A DNA stretch of 64,000 bases from assembly GCF_036373705.1 (NCBI RefSeq), contig NC_089853.1, forward strand, positions 31,896,568-31,960,567. The letters run 5' to 3'. Made by a program: the position numbers and the translations under genes. Of the stretch, positions 62,226 through 64,000 are shown piece after piece; the stretch's first letter is position 1, and every line of letters starts with the position of its first letter. Source of the DNA: Amia ocellicauda. Its lineage: Eukaryota; Chordata; Actinopteri; Amiiformes; Amiidae. The notes beneath the pieces were generated by a model, which saw only the letters and a list, made by a program, of their open reading frames with translations, did not search any database and was not told where the DNA came from.

Positions 62226-63419
62226 CACTCACCTAAAGGATTATTAGGAACACCTGTTCAATTTCTCATTAATGCAATTATCTAACCAACCAATCACATG
62301 GCAGTTGCTTCAATGCATTTAGGGGTGTGGTCCTGGTCAAGACAATCTCCTGAACTCCAAACTGAATGTCTGAATGGGAAAGAAAGGTGATTTAAGCAAT
62401 TTTGAGCGTGGCATGGTTGTTGGTGCCAGACGGGCCGGTCTGAGTATTTCACAATCTGCTCAGTTACTGGGATTTTCACGCACAACCATTTCTAGGGTTT
62501 ACAAAGAATGGTGTGAAAAGGGAAAAACATCCAGTATGCGGCAGTCCTGTGGGCGAAAATGCCTTGTTGATGCTAGAGGTCAGAGGAGAATGGGCCGACT
62601 GATTCAAGCTGATAGAAGAGCAACTTTGACTGAAATAACCACTCGTTACAACCGAGGTATGCAGCAAAGCATTTGTGAAGCCACAACACGTACAACCTTG
62701 AGGCGGATGGGCTACAACAGCAGAAGACCCCACCGGGTACCACTCATCTCCACTACCAATAGGAAAAAGAGGCTACAATTTGCACAAGCTCACCAAAATT
62801 GAACAGTTGAAGACTGGAAAAATGTTGCCTGGTCTGATGAGTCTCGATTTCTGTTGAGACATTCAGATGGTAGAGTCAGAATTTGGCGTAAACAGAATGA
62901 GAACATGGATCCATCATGCCTTGTTACCACTGTGCAGGCTGGTGGTGGTGGTTTTCTTGGCACACTTTAGGCCCCTTAGTGCCAATTGGGCATCGTTTAA
63001 ATGCCACGGCCTACCTGAGCATTGTTTCTGACCATGTCCATCCCTTTTTGACCACCATGTACCCATCCTCTGATGGCTACTTCAGCAGGATAATGCACCA
63101 TGTCACAAAGGTCGAATCATTTCAAATTGGTTTGTTGAACATGACAATGAGTTCACTGTACTAAACTGGCCCCCACAGTCACCAGATCTCAACCCAATAG
63201 AGCATCTTTGGGATGTGGTGGAACGGGAGCTTCGTGCCCTGGATGTGCATCCCACAAATCTCCATCAACTGCAAGATGCTATCCTATCAATATGGGCCAA
63301 CATTTCTGCGTTCAGCACCTTGTTGAATCAATGCCATGTAGAATTAAGGCAGTTCTGAAGGCGAAAGGGGGTCAAACACAGTATTAGTATGGTGTACCTA
63401 ATAATCCTTTAGGTGAGTG
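62226..63419 (+). mobile_element. Tc1/mariner element with DD36E spacing, copy B (1194 bp)
   Basis: TA duplications lie at 62224-62225 and 63420-63421. The left terminal repeat is identical to that of copy A (CACTCACCTAAAGGATTATT start); the right one has one mismatch in the 29 bp. The transposase is on the plus strand. Relative to copy A it has a nonsense change, a 19-base deletion, a one-base deletion and a 7-base deletion, but it keeps the 6 bases copy A lost. Confidence 0.95.
62374..63387 (+). pseudogene. Tc1/mariner (DD36E) transposase, multiply disrupted
   Basis: Open from ATG to TGA at 62800-62802, where copy A has TGG (Trp of QNWTVEDW). Further lesions are a 19-base deletion in the glycine-rich region (near 62950), a one-base loss before the catalytic QQDNAPCH motif (near 63083) and a 7-base loss near 63309. 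The three deletions sum to 27, so the last codons are again in the original frame and end at TAG 63385-63387. Confidence 0.92.
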
Positions 63420-63519
63420 TATATATAGCCTATGTATAAGCTGCTGCAAACCTCATGACATAAACTGAGACTCAGTTAGCATTCAGTGTTTAATTGGGTG
63501 TAGGCCCAGTGTAGGCCTT

Positions 63520-63840
63520 AATGTTGGAATTCTTCTGATAAATGACTGAGGGAAGACTGTGAGATTCCTTTCACTGCACAGTGTCTAGTGTACTGACTGA
63601 AAGGGTGTGGTCTCTTCCTGATTCTCTGTTCCAGTTCATCCCAGAGGTGTTCTCTGGAACTGAAGTCAGGATTCTAACCAGTTAATTCAATGCTTTCTTC
63701 CTAAGCCACTGTTGCCCTCCTAGTTTTGGGACATAGCATTATCTTGTTCTGTGAGGTTATCTGTGTAGTAATCTGTATATAAGTGCTATTTTGTTAGTTT
63801 GAGAATGTTCTGGGGTTCAAACCTTTGTGGTGCCACATAT
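63520..63840 (-). mobile_element. Possible older Tc1-like remnant
   Basis: TTCCAGTTCATCCCAGAGGT, TGAAGTCAGGATTCTAACCAG and TGGGACATAGCATTATCTTG are diverged forms of phrases found in reverse-oriented Tc1-like elements of fishes (the region coding PLGMNW). No termini were identified. Recognition is from memory and weak. Confidence 0.3.
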
Positions 63841-64000
63841 GTGTGTATGTCAGTATAACTCGGGTCACCCTATCTGAAACATGCATGCAGCGCTAACTGA
63901 TGGTGCATTCTCATGATTGGTTGGTGTGGGGCCAGGGGCAGGATAGCCTAGATTAGGGCTTCAATCCAGGGTGCCCAGTCTGTGAAGGGGATTTGCTGGG

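Overview
This is a vertebrate nuclear genomic window, most likely from a ray-finned fish. The genes are split by GT-AG (occasionally GC-AG) introns and encode recognisable vertebrate proteins. The introns and spacers carry Tc1/mariner transposons, microsatellites and other fish-style repeats. I cannot name the species. All exon models below were assembled by eye from splice sites, reading phase and remembered family motifs; each complete or partial model stays in frame across every junction.

Layout, left to right. (1) 215-11077, plus strand: the last eight coding exons of a class 4 semaphorin matching SEMA4B (sema domain end, PSI, Ig, transmembrane, cytoplasmic tail), followed by a long AT-rich probable 3' UTR to about 15.5 kb. 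(2) 17570-29888, plus: a complete 17-exon M1 zinc aminopeptidase of the oxytocinase/ERAP subfamily (936 codons), with two GC-AG introns. One intron carries a 1.1 kb GA/GT minisatellite and another a Tc1 relic. (3) 29.9-35.2 kb: an intergenic spacer with an almost full-length Tc1/mariner element of DD36E spacing. (4) 35231-50057, plus: a complete 17-exon RASEF/Rab45-type gene (685 codons: two EF-hands, coiled coil, Rab GTPase, C-terminal CCGV). Its first intron holds a roughly 700 bp pentanucleotide-based array with a 184 bp higher-order period. (5) 52560-54540, minus: a complete three-exon SERF2-like gene (60 codons), convergent with RASEF, with a CCAAT-rich promoter. (6) 57673-58353, minus: the last two coding exons of an FKBP8-like tail-anchored immunophilin; the rest was not found and probably lies beyond the right edge. 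(7) 58.4-64 kb: mostly non-coding, with a second copy of the DD36E element and older Tc1 debris.

The genes do not form a pathway or operon. They are a semaphorin receptor-ligand, a peptide-trimming protease, a Ca2+/Rab trafficking protein, a small aggregation-modulating protein and a mitochondrial/ER chaperone. No undescribed multi-gene system is evident. The most informative oddities are in the mobile elements (complementary lesions, a micro-inversion inside a terminal repeat, a shared deletion breakpoint), the GC-AG introns, the missing ERAP loop, the structured repeat arrays and the A16 leader touching the SERF2 start codon.
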